A stretch of 64,000 bases of DNA from CAZBXE01 sp964496125 (GCA_964496125.1 CAZBXE010000002.1:62001-126000); one strand, 5' to 3'; positions 14,657 to 23,816 are shown, numbered from the stretch's first letter. Numbers and translations are program-made. Notes: a model not told the origin generated them from the sequence alone.

Positions 14657-16126
14657 GTGGACATTGACCATAACATACAGCTTTCGCATCACTTGGTGGA
14701 TTTATTTTACCCTCTAGTTGAGTTGACTCTATTCGATGAAGAAGGCTTGGTAAAAGAAATCTTCAATGCATTTTCCAATCTTAAGGAAGACCAAATATGT
14801 GATGTGAAAAACTTTGAACCAAATAGGACATTCTCTGAATTCTTGGCAGTAGGACGGAATGTTCGATGTTTGATTTATCCACTCTGTAAAGGCAAAGAGA
14901 TCGTGGGTTATCTAAGATTGCGCTACGACCTAACACACTTCAAGAATCTTCAAGAGCAGCTTAGTATCCTTGTTCGGACAGAGGCCGCACCTTCAAATCA
15001 AGGAACCACAGATCTTTGGAAAGAATCAATTGATCAGATCATCGCTCACTATCACACTGAGAACAAAATCAATATTCAAGCTACAACTGCAAAGCAGAAA
15101 AGAGAACTCATCTCAAGACTGCAAAACAAAGGATTATTTGATTTTAAGGAGTCATCTACCTACGTTGCCTCTAAGCTCCAGATTTCACGCGCAACCGTTT
15201 ACAACTATTTAAAGACTGCAGCCAACTTTAGAAAAGTTCACGTTCACCAAGTTGATGCCTTTACAAACGAAAAATTTGGAGGAAACCCTGCGGGTGTTGT
15301 TTTGGATGCAGAAGAGCTAGAAGAGTCGACTATGCGTAAAATTGCCAGAGAATTGAATTTATCTGAAACAGCTTTTGTTTTGTCTAGCGATAAGGGCAAT
15401 TTTCAGATGCGTTATTTTACTCCAACAGGACACGAGATCGCATTTTGTGGACATTCTACTGTGGGGGCTCTTTACATGATTGCCAAAGAACGGCGGTTTG
15501 GGATTAAAAAGATCGGTGATTATGAATTTGATGTAAAAACGCTTTGTGGACTTCTTAAAATGGAAGTCGAGATTAATGATCGTGAAGAAATTCATGTTGC
15601 TTATAAGACACCCACAATCAAATTAAAAAAAGTCAAAATTACCCATGAAGAGGTTGCGAAATCTGCGGGCTTTGAATTGCACTTAGTTGATCAATCAATT
15701 CCAGTGATGTACGAGGAGACAAATAAAGACCTATTTATCGTCATTCGTTCGTTAAAAGATTTAAAGAAGATCGAATGTGATCCAAAGTCCTTTGCTCAAT
15801 TCTCTAAGCAGCACGATCTCGTCGCTTTGTGTGCCTTATCTCCAGAGGCTTTTGATCAAAAAAATCAATTCCACATGCGTTGTTTTGCTCCTCTAGTAGG
15901 AATCCCTGAAGATCCCTTTACAGGATCGGTATTAGGAGGGCTGAGTGCCTATGTCGATACATTTGGTCTTTTACCAAAAGATTCACATAGTTTTCGGGTA
16001 GAGCAAGGTCATTTCATTGAACGGCCGGGGGTTGTTAAGGTGGAGTTTTCAAAAAAATATGGAAGGTATGATGCTAAGGTTTTTGCGCAGGCTGTACATT
16101 GTTTCTCTACAGAAATTAATCTATAA
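14657..16126 (+). CDS. Fusion of YheO-type PAS/HTH regulator with PhzF-family isomerase
   Basis: 489 residues starting at GTG 14657 after an AAGAGAGG site. Residues 1-110 resemble the YheO-like PAS sensor domain of DauR-type regulators, 148-186 the matching HTH (K-R-E-L-I-S-R-L-x-x-K-G-x-F and S-K-L-Q-I-S-R-A-T-V-Y-N-Y-L). From about 193 a complete PhzF fold follows: D-A-F-T-N-E-K-F-G-G-N-P-A-G-V-V, the catalytic-type Glu237 in L-S-E-T-A-F, F-T-P-T-G-H-E-I-A-F-C-G-H-S-T, and E-D-P-F-T-G-S-V at the C-terminal half. PhzF proteins are isomerases or epimerases acting on small acids. No stop or shift is seen between the parts. Function could be a ligand-sensing enzyme-regulator. DUF2000 gene follows 17 bases later. 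Confidence 0.8.
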   Translation: MDIDHNIQLSHHLVDLFYPLVELTLFDEEGLVKEIFNAFSNLKEDQICDVKNFEPNRTFSEFLAVGRNVRCLIYPLCKGKEIVGYLRLRYDLTHFKNLQEQLSILVRTEAAPSNQGTTDLWKESIDQIIAHYHTENKINIQATTAKQKRELISRLQNKGLFDFKESSTYVASKLQISRATVYNYLKTAANFRKVHVHQVDAFTNEKFGGNPAGVVLDAEELEESTMRKIARELNLSETAFVLSSDKGNFQMRYFTPTGHEIAFCGHSTVGALYMIAKERRFGIKKIGDYEFDVKTLCGLLKMEVEINDREEIHVAYKTPTIKLKKVKITHEEVAKSAGFELHLVDQSIPVMYEETNKDLFIVIRSLKDLKKIECDPKSFAQFSKQHDLVALCALSPEAFDQKNQFHMRCFAPLVGIPEDPFTGSVLGGLSAYVDTFGLLPKDSHSFRVEQGHFIERPGVVKVEFSKKYGRYDAKVFAQAVHCFSTEINL

Positions 16127-16142
16127 AAAGAGGGAGGATTAG

Positions 16143-16556
16143 ATGTTTCAATACAAACTAGTAGCGGTTGTAAATAAAAAGATTGAGACAGGCGTTCTCA
16201 TGAATGCTCTTGCACATATGTGTCTAGGTTTTGGCGCTCATACTGGCCCTACTGAATTGCACCTCATGGACTATAAGAATTCTGAAGGATTTGTCTATCC
16301 TAATATTTCAAAAATGCCTTTTATCATTTTGAAAGAGGATAATTCGAATAAGATTGCGAAGCTTCTTATGGAAGCCAAGGAAGCAAATATTCAATACTCG
16401 GTTTTTACAAATACGATGACTGAGGGAACATGGGAGGATCAAGAAGCAAGAACTCTCAACACTAAGCCTGAAGAGATCGTCTATTACGGAATCGTGTTAT
16501 TCGGCCCAAAAGAAATTGTTACCAATTTGACTAAAAAACTTTCCTTGTTCAGGTAA
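16143..16556 (+). CDS. DUF2000 family protein
   Basis: 137 residues with the family pattern: K-L-V-A-V-V-N at the start, M-N-A-L-A-H-M-C-L-G near residue 20, and a C-terminal Y-G-I-V-L-F-G-P. DUF2000 proteins are small, structurally related to peptidyl-tRNA hydrolase II-like folds, and of unknown function. A GAGGGAGGA ribosome site lies before the ATG. It is cotranscribed with the PhzF fusion and precedes the YbaK fragment by five bases, so these were once one operon. Confidence 0.8.
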   Translation: MFQYKLVAVVNKKIETGVLMNALAHMCLGFGAHTGPTELHLMDYKNSEGFVYPNISKMPFIILKEDNSNKIAKLLMEAKEANIQYSVFTNTMTEGTWEDQEARTLNTKPEEIVYYGIVLFGPKEIVTNLTKKLSLFR

Positions 16557-16561
16557 TTATC

Positions 16562-16720
16562 ATGAGTAAACAACTAACAGGCAGTGCAAAAAAAGTGCAA
16601 AATTTTCTGATGAGTAATGGATTCTCTTGCACAGTGAAGGAGCTTCCCGATTCAACGCGAACCGCAGAAGAAACTGATGGAAAATTTATCGATTTAAAGG
16701 TAGATAATGGCAAAAATTAA
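16562..16720 (+). pseudogene. N-terminal fragment of a YbaK/EbsC-type aminoacyl-tRNA editing protein
   Basis: 52 codons from ATG 16562 carry K-K-V-Q-N-F-L, then V-K-E-L-P-D-S-T-R-T-A-E-E, which is the typical start of YbaK/EbsC prolyl-tRNA deacylases (S-T-R-T-A-x-x-A-A). Then the sequence switches to unrelated residues and stops at 16718-16720. The catalytic core, about 110 residues, is missing, so an internal deletion is likely. Confidence 0.6.
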
Positions 16721-17675
16721 TCTTATCCAAGCAAAAGATAACAGTTTTTATTGCGATAGCATTTTTTCAATAGGTGTTTACATCAAACATAAAATGGCCG
16801 TGTTAATCGATAGCGGTATCAGCAAAGATGTTGCTAAGGATATCGATACATCATTGATGTAAGCTAATGTAAAAGTGGCAGCGATCATTAATACTCATTG
16901 TCATGGCGATCATTGTGGAGTGAATGCCTTTTTTCAGCAGAAACATCCACAGATAAGGATTTTTAGCACGGAAACAGAAAGACCATTTATTGAAGATCCA
17001 TTAATGGCACCTATTTGCTTTTGTGGAGGTGCTGCTGCGTTCAAAGAACTCAATAAATGCAAGCCAATCACACCACAGCAACCCTCTAAAGTTACGGATA
17101 TCATTGCTCCTTATGAAGATCAAAAGATCGTCATATAGGGAGAAATCTTCGAAATCATCACGTTGCCGGGTCATACTCGTGGAATGATTGCAGTCAAAAC
17201 ACCCGATAATGTTCTTTATTGCGATGATGCTATTTTTGGAGAAGATACTTTTAAAAAAATATCCTATTTTGTACTATACCTTTATTGACGAAACGCTGAA
17301 TTCATTTAAAAAACCTAGATCGCTAATTCGTTCAGTCGCTGTTTCCATCATTTATCACGGAGGAATGATAACGGACTTGGCTTCATTAATAGATGATCAC
17401 GAAAGGCGCATCCTTGAAACAAAAAATATGATTTTTTCCATGTTAAGTGCATGCCCTCTTTCATTGGAAGAGATAACTACTAGAATCATGCAAACATAAA
17501 GATCCCGGACGATCTTATTGCATACGCGCTTACAAGAGTGCCTATGCAAGCCTATGTTGCGGAATTGGAACGAGAAAATCTCGTTGAGGTACGTGTAACA
17601 TCTGGTATCACTCGTGTTCATGTAATTGATAAGAGCCCTACCCATCTAAGCCATCACAATTCGGCTGTTATTATG
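16707..17675 (+). pseudogene. Broken MBL-fold metallo-hydrolase
   Basis: From ATG 16707 a metallo-beta-lactamase fold reads through two in-frame stops (TAA 16860, TAG 17136) and a third (TGA 17286), with a frameshift near 17235-17240 into another frame (to about 17490) and back. Recognisable pieces are V-L-I-D-S-G, the zinc motif T-H-C-H-G-D-H-C-G (about 16893-16919), L-P-G-H-T-R-G-M, and a C-terminal winged-helix-like part with P-M-Q-A-Y-V-A-E-L-E-R-E-N-L-V. The reading frame then runs straight into the repeat at 17676. Confidence 0.85.
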
Positions 17676-17849
17676 TATACACAAATAAGCTGAAAAGTTG
17701 GGAATATGCCAAGGAGCCGCTCTCAATTTTTGCAAGCTTAGCGTCGCCGAAGAAGCTAAGGTTAAAAACCTTAGCAATGCAGGCGGGCAAAAATTGATGG
17801 ATGATCCGACGCAGGCAGAAACAAACTTTCCAGTTCATTGGTGAATATA
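17676..17849 (+). repeat. MITE-like repeat, copy A
   Basis: A 174-base element with imperfect terminal inverted repeats (start TATACACAAAT...GAAAAGTT, end AAACTTTCC...GTGAATATA). It shares blocks AATATGCCAAGGAG and GACGCAGGCAGAAACAAAC with copies B, C and D (30694, 31294, 55151). No coding capacity. It interrupts the 3' end of the broken MBL gene. Same orientation as copy B. Confidence 0.75.
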
Positions 17850-17938
17850 CTCAACCAAAACTATTTTAATTAAGGATTTACCTTTCTCTCTACAAATTAT
17901 TTAAAGTCCTATGGTATAGAAATCCACAGGAGAGCAAG

Positions 17939-18817
17939 ATGCGCGATTTTGTAGGATATGGAAACAAAATCCCCAAAGTACTATGGCCAGGTAATGCAAG
18001 GATTGCCTTAAGCTTTGTTCTAAACTACGAAGAAGGATCTGAATCCAGCATTCTAGATGGCGATGATGCCTCCGAGTCGTATCTAACCGACTTGCCAGGA
18101 GCGCTGCCCTTAAAAGCAGCTCGTCATTTCTCCGTAGAATCCCACTTTGAATATGGAAGCAGAGCTGGTGTCTGGCGCCTGCTCGACTTATTCGAGCAAG
18201 AAAACATCCCACTTACCATTTTTGCAACAGGCCTGGCCTTAGAAAGAAATCCCCCTCTTGCAAAGGCCCTGAAAAACAGAAATCATGAAATCGCAGGCCA
18301 CGGATATCGATGGATCGACTACCGAAGTGTCCCCAAGGATTTAGAAAAAGCAGATATCCAAAGGACAATCGCTGCCATTCAAAAGCTCACAGACAAAAAA
18401 GTCGTTGGCTGGTACACGGGAAGATGTAGCGCAAATACACGCGAGCTGATCGTCAAGGCAGGCCTTACTTATGACTCGCAAAGTTATGCAGACGACCTAC
18501 CCTACTGGGTTACAGTCGCGGGGCAAAAGCTCTTAGTGATTCCCTATCAATTGGATACAAATGATGCTCGCTACGCCCTTCCGAACGGATGGAGCGATGA
18601 GAAACAGTTCTTAAACTACCTTAAAGCCTCCTTTGACTATCTCTACCGTGAAGGAGCATCTTCCCCAAAAATGATGAGTGTCGGTATGCACCCTCGCCTT
18701 TCCGGACGACCAGGACGAGCTGAAGCGCTCTACCAATTTATCCAGTATATCAAAGAAAAAAAAGACGTTTGGGTTTGCAAAAGAGAAGAGATTGCAAAGG
18801 TTTGGAATCATGAGTGA
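17939..18817 (+). CDS. Polysaccharide deacetylase family protein, PuuE/allantoinase-like
   Basis: 292-residue NodB-homology hydrolase of the PuuE subgroup: the N-terminal L-S-F-V-L-N-Y-E-E-G-S-E motif replaces the usual D-D, then S-R-A-G-V-W-R-L-L-D-L-F, E-I-A-G-H-G-Y-R-W (metal-binding His), W-Y-T-G-R-C-S and M-S-V-G-M-H-P-R-L-S-G-R-P-G-R near the end. Family members act on allantoin-like ureides or on cyclic amides. Purine breakdown is unexpected in an obligate intracellular bacterium, so the real substrate may differ. Good AGGAGA site. Its last 8 bases overlap the acetyltransferase start. Confidence 0.88.
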   Translation: MRDFVGYGNKIPKVLWPGNARIALSFVLNYEEGSESSILDGDDASESYLTDLPGALPLKAARHFSVESHFEYGSRAGVWRLLDLFEQENIPLTIFATGLALERNPPLAKALKNRNHEIAGHGYRWIDYRSVPKDLEKADIQRTIAAIQKLTDKKVVGWYTGRCSANTRELIVKAGLTYDSQSYADDLPYWVTVAGQKLLVIPYQLDTNDARYALPNGWSDEKQFLNYLKASFDYLYREGASSPKMMSVGMHPRLSGRPGRAEALYQFIQYIKEKKDVWVCKREEIAKVWNHE

Positions 18818-19655
18818 CTACATCGTCAGGAAAATGAAAAGAGAAGAGGTGCAAATTGCAATCGACTGGGCCGAAAAGGAGGGGTGGAACCCAGGTCTTA
18901 AGGATGCAAAATGCTTCTATCAAGCAGACCCCAACGGCTTTTTTATCGGCCTGCTCGATGGAAAACCCGTTGCCGTCGGCAGCGCTGTTATCTATAACGA
19001 TGGCTTTGCCTTTTGTGGTCTCTATATTGTAAAAAAGGAGTACCGAGGAAAGGGGTATGGTCTCAAACTTACACAAGAGCGACTCAAGTACGTAGGGAGC
19101 AGGGTTATAGGCATCGATGGTGTTTTAGAAAACGTATCGAAATATGAGAGACTTGGCTACAAGTCATCACATAAGCAGATTCGCTACGAGTTTATTCCGA
19201 AGGGCACCTTTCAAACCTCCAAGCACATTCTAGAGACAACAAAGATCCCCTTTAAACTCCTCAATGCTTTTGATGAGCTTTATTTCCCAGCACCAAGGTC
19301 TGCCTTTCTTCACACCTGGATCACCCCTCCCCTTGGCTGTGCACTTGGGTTTATGCCGGGCAAAGTTGTCCTTGGCTATGGTGTCATCCGCAAATGCTAC
19401 GAGGGATATAAAATAGGGCCCCTATTTGCCATCACTCCTGATATTGCTAAAGATCTTTTTGAAGCCCTCATTGCTCGAGTGGAAAACGGCCCCATCTACC
19501 TTGACATCCCCGAGCCAAACCCCTATGCTAAGTGTTTAGTAGAACAGTACGACATGACTCCTAAATTTACCGTTATGCGAATGTACCGAAATGGGTATCC
19601 AACCATTCACCTGCAAAATGGAATCTACGGACTTACATCCTTTGAAATAGGGTAA
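18810..19655 (+). CDS. GNAT N-acetyltransferase with a second C-terminal domain (YitH-like)
   Basis: 281 residues from ATG 18810, which overlaps the deacetylase end; the longer open frame from 18678 lies inside the deacetylase gene and is not used. The acetyl-CoA motif is Y-R-G-K-G-Y-G (about residues 82-88), and the C-terminal half from about 130 resembles the extra domain of YitH-type acetyltransferases (G-P-L-F-A-I-T-P-D-I-A and I-Y-L-D-I-P-E-P-N). Operon of deacetylase, this gene and the SnoaL-like gene suggests joint work on one amine- or amide-containing metabolite. Confidence 0.85.
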   Translation: MSDYIVRKMKREEVQIAIDWAEKEGWNPGLKDAKCFYQADPNGFFIGLLDGKPVAVGSAVIYNDGFAFCGLYIVKKEYRGKGYGLKLTQERLKYVGSRVIGIDGVLENVSKYERLGYKSSHKQIRYEFIPKGTFQTSKHILETTKIPFKLLNAFDELYFPAPRSAFLHTWITPPLGCALGFMPGKVVLGYGVIRKCYEGYKIGPLFAITPDIAKDLFEALIARVENGPIYLDIPEPNPYAKCLVEQYDMTPKFTVMRMYRNGYPTIHLQNGIYGLTSFEIG

Positions 19656-19662
19656 AAAAATA

Positions 19663-20067
19663 ATGGCTGTAACAGCACGTGATATTGCTCTAGATTATGC
19701 AGAGAGGGTTTGGAACAAAAAAGACCTAAACGCCATCAATGCCTATGTACATCCTGATGTCATCATCCATAGCCTCCTAGGGGACTTTTACGGGATAAAC
19801 GCCATGCAAGGCATCGTTCACGCATGGCTTACGGGATTTGCTGATATGAAAGTAGAAAACGAAGATGTCATTACAGAAAATGACCTTGTCGTGACCCGAT
19901 GGAAGTCCAAGGGGACCCACCAAGGAGACTTTAAAGGTGTACAACCAACAAATAGACCTGTTATCTACTCAGGTGTGACGATCTACCGTGTGCAAAACGG
20001 GAAAATTACCGAATATTGGGCCTATATTGACATGCAGCACCTCATCAATCAAATCAAGGGCCCCTAA
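19663..20067 (+). CDS. SnoaL-like (NTF2 fold) protein, ester cyclase type
   Basis: 134 residues matching the SnoaL-like polyketide/ester cyclase family: Y-A-E-R-V-W-N-K-K-D-L near the start, H-P-D-V-I-I-H, and G-D-F-K-G-V-Q-P-T-N-R-P-V near residue 85. Cytoplasmic, no signal peptide. Follows the acetyltransferase by seven bases and belongs to the same operon. Reaction unknown. Confidence 0.8.
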   Translation: MAVTARDIALDYAERVWNKKDLNAINAYVHPDVIIHSLLGDFYGINAMQGIVHAWLTGFADMKVENEDVITENDLVVTRWKSKGTHQGDFKGVQPTNRPVIYSGVTIYRVQNGKITEYWAYIDMQHLINQIKGP

Positions 20068-20068
20068 A

Positions 20069-20548
20069 TCATTCTTTCCTAGATTCAGGGATGGCATAGG
20101 AGACCGAAATTTTCCACGTACCATCTTTTTGCTTCTTAAAGATATCAAAGCCGTGCTCCCTGACGATTTTCTCATCTGGCTTATTTTTTTCCTTGAGATG
20201 CTGGGTCCAGATCAGATTCACCACAACCGTATCCCCCAAAACTAAGATCTGCTCAATTTTTGGCTCATCGTAGTGATACGTTTTATCAGGGTCTTTCAAG
20301 AGCTCTGCTAAATGCTCGCACATTTCCTTGTGATTTCTAGTTTTCTGATCCGGATATTTTGCCACAAGATCTGGTGCAAAAAGAGAACATACAAGAGGTG
20401 CATTCTTAGCGTTAAAATCCTTTGACCATTTTTGCAGCAAGGCCACGATATGCACTTTTGTGCTCTCGCTTTCGGCCGCAAAACTACTCTCTGGCAATAT
20501 CAGGGATAAACAAAACACAAATAAAGGAAACGTGAAATTTTTAAGCAT
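20069..20548 (-). CDS. Secreted NTF2-like (DUF4440-type) protein
   Basis: 159 residues with a signal peptide (K-N-F-T-F-P-L-F-V-F-C-L-S-L-I-L, cleavage after A-A about residue 25). The mature part has the NTF2-like layout: L-L-Q-K-W-S-K-D-F-N-A-K-N, then L-F-A-P-D-L-V-A, and a late W-K-I-S-V-S-Y. Convergent with the SnoaL-like gene, whose stop is one base away. Exported but of unknown function. Confidence 0.75.
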   Translation of the reverse strand: MLKNFTFPLFVFCLSLILPESSFAAESESTKVHIVALLQKWSKDFNAKNAPLVCSLFAPDLVAKYPDQKTRNHKEMCEHLAELLKDPDKTYHYDEPKIEQILVLGDTVVVNLIWTQHLKEKNKPDEKIVREHGFDIFKKQKDGTWKISVSYAIPESRKE

Positions 20549-20722
20549 ATGCCTCCAGACAAATGTTTAGACGCATAGAACCACACCTACTCTTTTTTCA
20601 CAAAAAAAATCTATGCATCCATTTCAAAAAAAAACTAGCCTGTGATATCACTGTAGCAAAACAGCGGAACTTTTCCCTCCTGAAAAGAAAAGGCCGTTGC
20701 AAACACATTACTGGAGTTATAC

Positions 20723-22375
20723 ATGAAAAAATCTCTTTTCTTGTCCCTGGCAGTAGGCGCATGCCTCTTCGCAGTAGGCGCCACCTCTCTTTATGGCTGG
20801 ACACCAAGCGTTGCAATTTCAGAAGAAACAAGCTCTGTTAACCCTACACCTCCCCATGTATCGATTGATCAAAACTCCAATACCCTTGTGGGATGGCTGG
20901 CAGGTTATGTAGGCTCCGGTTTAAATCTCTATACAGCAAATCTCCCAGCAGCAGCGCCTGCTTGGGGAAGGTCTGTTGCGCTCTTTAGCTCAACACCTCC
21001 TGAGTATCCTACCTTCCCCATCGTTTTCGCAGACAGCACTGGTTCCTCCCACGCAGCTTGGTCCACATACACCCAAGATGGCGGTGTATTTAATCAAACG
21101 GTTTTGTACTCAGCTGTTCAGCCTACCTTAGGCTCCTCCTGGGGAGAGCCGATCGTTACCCCTGCTCAGGCTACTATTCCAAAAGCAGGCAGCGTGGGGA
21201 TTGATCAACAAGGAAACATGTGCGGAGTGCTCGCAGTAGGCCCTGATTCCTCTACCTATGCCCCCCCCTATACGATCCAATTCATGGCTCTTGCAAGTGA
21301 TGCAACCGCTTGGATCGGTCCCTTTGCTATAGGAACTGACTCGGTAGGCTCAGGGGCTGCGGTTTTTGCAGCAGCAGCTCAAGGGGAAGCTATTTTAGGA
21401 TGGAAGGTAAGTCCTGCCCTAGAATTGCAATCAGCTCGCTACACTTTTGGTGACACGGAGCTCAGCTTAATTGGAAACGTTCCACTTCCTGCTGGCACAA
21501 CAGATGTGGGGTACACAAGAGCAGCTCTTTCGGAAAGTGGAGACACTGTCTGCATCTTCAACGTACAGATTGGGGAAGATACAAAGTACATGCTCTACTC
21601 AACCTTCCTTCCCAAAGGAAGCAGCACATGGAGCTTCCCAGAACTTATTTCAAATCCAGAAAACAACACAAATGGGTATACATTCTCACTTAACGTAGAC
21701 CTTCAGGGGAATGCAACCCTACTCTGGACAGAAACAACTCCTAGCAACAACGCCTTTGTAAACACAGCCAACCTTCCCTTTGGCGGCCTGCTCACAAACG
21801 TGCAAAGCTTAACAGACACCTCCGCTGTTCCCGGGAATACGATCGATCAAAATTCACAAAACAGCATCCAAGTTGATTCTTTTGGCAACGCCGTAGCGAT
21901 CTGGGGCTTAACAATCGGGGGAACGACACCGACGATCCAGACAGCCTCACGTAGCGCAGGGGGAAATTGGTCAAGTGTAACCACCCTTTCAAATTCTGGC
22001 GGTCAAGCAAGTGTTGCCTTAAGTGACCAAGGAACGGCAGTCGCAGCTTGGATTGATACAAACACGGGACTTCTTATGGGATCTACAAGCAATCACATCT
22101 TCCCCCTAGCTAGCCCCTCTGGCTTTGCAGGGTATGTGACAAGTAGCGGAGGTGACTACCTGCTTAAGATGCACTGGAAACCAAGTAAGGCACCTAACAT
22201 CATTAGCTACGAGATTTTCCAAGCAGGAACACTGATTGGGAATGTAGGAGCAGAAGGGCCCTTTGAGTATACAAACACACTCAATTGTCCAGATGTAGAG
22301 AATGAGTATACACTTGTGGCTGTTGCCTCAAACGGCAATAAGAGCACCCCGATCACATTAACAGTGACTGAGTAA
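20723..22375 (+). CDS. Large secreted hypothetical protein, repetitive beta-rich
   Basis: 550 residues with a classical signal peptide (MKKSLFLSLAVGACLFAVGA, cleavage near residue 26, G-W-T-P). The mature protein has repeated units of the type D-x-x-G-N-x-x-x-x-W about every 60 residues (for instance D-Q-Q-G-N, D-L-Q-G-N, D-S-F-G-N), as in beta-propeller-like extracellular proteins, and the last 90 residues look like a fibronectin type III-like domain. A ribosome site GGAG precedes it, a terminator follows. Probably outer-surface or periplasmic. Specific role unknown. Confidence 0.8.
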   Translation: MKKSLFLSLAVGACLFAVGATSLYGWTPSVAISEETSSVNPTPPHVSIDQNSNTLVGWLAGYVGSGLNLYTANLPAAAPAWGRSVALFSSTPPEYPTFPIVFADSTGSSHAAWSTYTQDGGVFNQTVLYSAVQPTLGSSWGEPIVTPAQATIPKAGSVGIDQQGNMCGVLAVGPDSSTYAPPYTIQFMALASDATAWIGPFAIGTDSVGSGAAVFAAAAQGEAILGWKVSPALELQSARYTFGDTELSLIGNVPLPAGTTDVGYTRAALSESGDTVCIFNVQIGEDTKYMLYSTFLPKGSSTWSFPELISNPENNTNGYTFSLNVDLQGNATLLWTETTPSNNAFVNTANLPFGGLLTNVQSLTDTSAVPGNTIDQNSQNSIQVDSFGNAVAIWGLTIGGTTPTIQTASRSAGGNWSSVTTLSNSGGQASVALSDQGTAVAAWIDTNTGLLMGSTSNHIFPLASPSGFAGYVTSSGGDYLLKMHWKPSKAPNIISYEIFQAGTLIGNVGAEGPFEYTNTLNCPDVENEYTLVAVASNGNKSTPITLTVTE

Positions 22376-22385
22376 ATAGTCTTTT

Positions 22386-22415
22386 GGCCTCTGACCTCAA
22401 GTCAGAGGCCTTTTC
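22386..22415 (+). terminator. Rho-independent terminator
   Basis: Perfect 10-bp stem GGCCTCTGAC (22386-22395) with GTCAGAGGCC (22401-22410), 5-base loop, then TTTT. Because it lies before 22420 it argues against the longer 22384 start of the next gene. Confidence 0.9.
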
Positions 22416-22419
22416 TAAA

Positions 22420-23418
22420 ATGCATGAACATGAGAGAATGGTCTCTATGCCTATTCTCTTACCTATCAATGAAGGGGAAGACAAAAGCTCGCAAATTAAG
22501 AACCGGATTCGGAATACGTACCGCCACCTCAAAAAATGGGCCAAACGGACACAGACCGACTGTTTTCGGATTTACGATAGCGAACTTGCCTACTATCCCC
22601 TGGCTATCGACTATTATGCCGGTCGCTTCTGCGTGCATTACTTCTCCAAAAGAAGAGACGAAGAAGAGCCGCCGGAAGCTCTTCAAGAGGAAATTACATC
22701 CCTTCTCTGTAACCTCTTTGCGGTGCCATCTACAGCTATCTACTGGAGGACTCGCATCAGACGAAAGAGAGAAGAGCAGTATGAAAAAAGAGACACGCAA
22801 GAAGACTTCTTTACCGTGTTTGAATATGGTCTAAAATTCAAAATAAATCTGGTTGATTATCTCGATACGGGCCTCTTTCTAGATCACCGGGAAACAAGAA
22901 AAATGGTGGGAGCCTGCTCAAAAGGCAAAAAAGTGCTCAACCTCTTTGCGTACACCTGTTCTTTTAGTATCCACGCAGCAGCGGGGGGTGCCCTTTCCAC
23001 AAAAAGCGTTGATCTATCCAATACGTATACCGGCTGGGGAAAGGAAAATTTTCTGCTCAATCACCTTTCTTTGCAAAACAATCAGATTGTAAGAGAAGAC
23101 TGCATCAAGTTTTTAGAAGAGGAGCTGACTACTACCTCCCGCTACGACCTGATTATCCTTGACCCTCCTACGATCTCCCGCTCCAAAAAGATGGAGGAAA
23201 TGTTTGACATCCAAGAGGAGTATGTACCCCTTATTCGGATCTGTCTTGCTCTCTTAAACCCTAGAGGCACTATTTTCTTTAGCACCAACTCCCGGAAATT
23301 TCTCTTTGACGAGAAATATTTTACGGGAGCTATCATCCAAGACATCTCCACCAAAACCCTTCCTGCGGATTTTAGCGATCCTAAAATCCACCGCTGCTGG
23401 AAAATCACAAAACACTAA
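22420..23418 (+). CDS. Class I SAM-dependent methyltransferase, RlmK/RlmI-like (23S rRNA)
   Basis: About 332 residues from ATG 22420 (22438 and 22447 are possible later starts). N-terminal R-I-R-N-T-Y-R-H-L-K-K-W-A and F-R-I-Y-D-S-E-L match the RlmK half of RlmKL. The SAM pocket is in V-L-N-L-F-A-Y-T-C-S-F-S, then V-D-L-S-N-T-Y, and the catalytic region is I-I-L-D-P-P-T near residue 250. D-T-G-L-F-L-D-H-R is also typical of the family. Likely methylates a 23S rRNA guanine or cytosine. No Zn cysteines; single-domain form. Confidence 0.87.
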   Translation: MHEHERMVSMPILLPINEGEDKSSQIKNRIRNTYRHLKKWAKRTQTDCFRIYDSELAYYPLAIDYYAGRFCVHYFSKRRDEEEPPEALQEEITSLLCNLFAVPSTAIYWRTRIRRKREEQYEKRDTQEDFFTVFEYGLKFKINLVDYLDTGLFLDHRETRKMVGACSKGKKVLNLFAYTCSFSIHAAAGGALSTKSVDLSNTYTGWGKENFLLNHLSLQNNQIVREDCIKFLEEELTTTSRYDLIILDPPTISRSKKMEEMFDIQEEYVPLIRICLALLNPRGTIFFSTNSRKFLFDEKYFTGAIIQDISTKTLPADFSDPKIHRCWKITKH

Positions 23419-23816
23419 TTCAGTCCGTTGCTAAGTAACAGGAAGCGTTACAGTATGCACCAAAGGTTATCAAATGTTGCATCTTTTTTGTAAAAAAATA
23501 TTTTATGCTAAAATAAGGGTAGTAAAGCGGTCTGGTTTTAGCTTTAGTTCTTTAGGAAAGCATTCTCCGGATTTGCGTGGTGATGTAAATAAGGGCCACA
23601 AAAAAAAGGATTTTTTCGAGAAACCAAACTCGTGATAGGGGGAACAGCATACTCTGCGACTTTTCTTTATCACGTTCTATTAAGAATGCTCTAAATAAGC
23701 TTAAGCTTTGGGATTATATGAAACCGTGGTAGATACATTAAAAGACAAACAACCACTCGAAGAAGAGGATATACAAACCATAGCCAATTATCTGCACCGA
23801 AGGCTCGGTTAGAAAA
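23419..23816. other. Gap of about 400 bases with no supported gene
   Basis: No convincing frame, RNA fold or repeat. A short GTG-initiated frame from about 23724 (with I-A-N-Y-L-H-R-R-L-G) ends at a TAG near 23811 just before the next small frame, which could mean one small gene split by a frameshift. Confidence 0.3.

Noticed and set aside
18678..18809. N-terminal extension of the YitH-like acetyltransferase
   Set aside because: It lies inside the deacetylase gene; the true start overlaps its stop at 18810.
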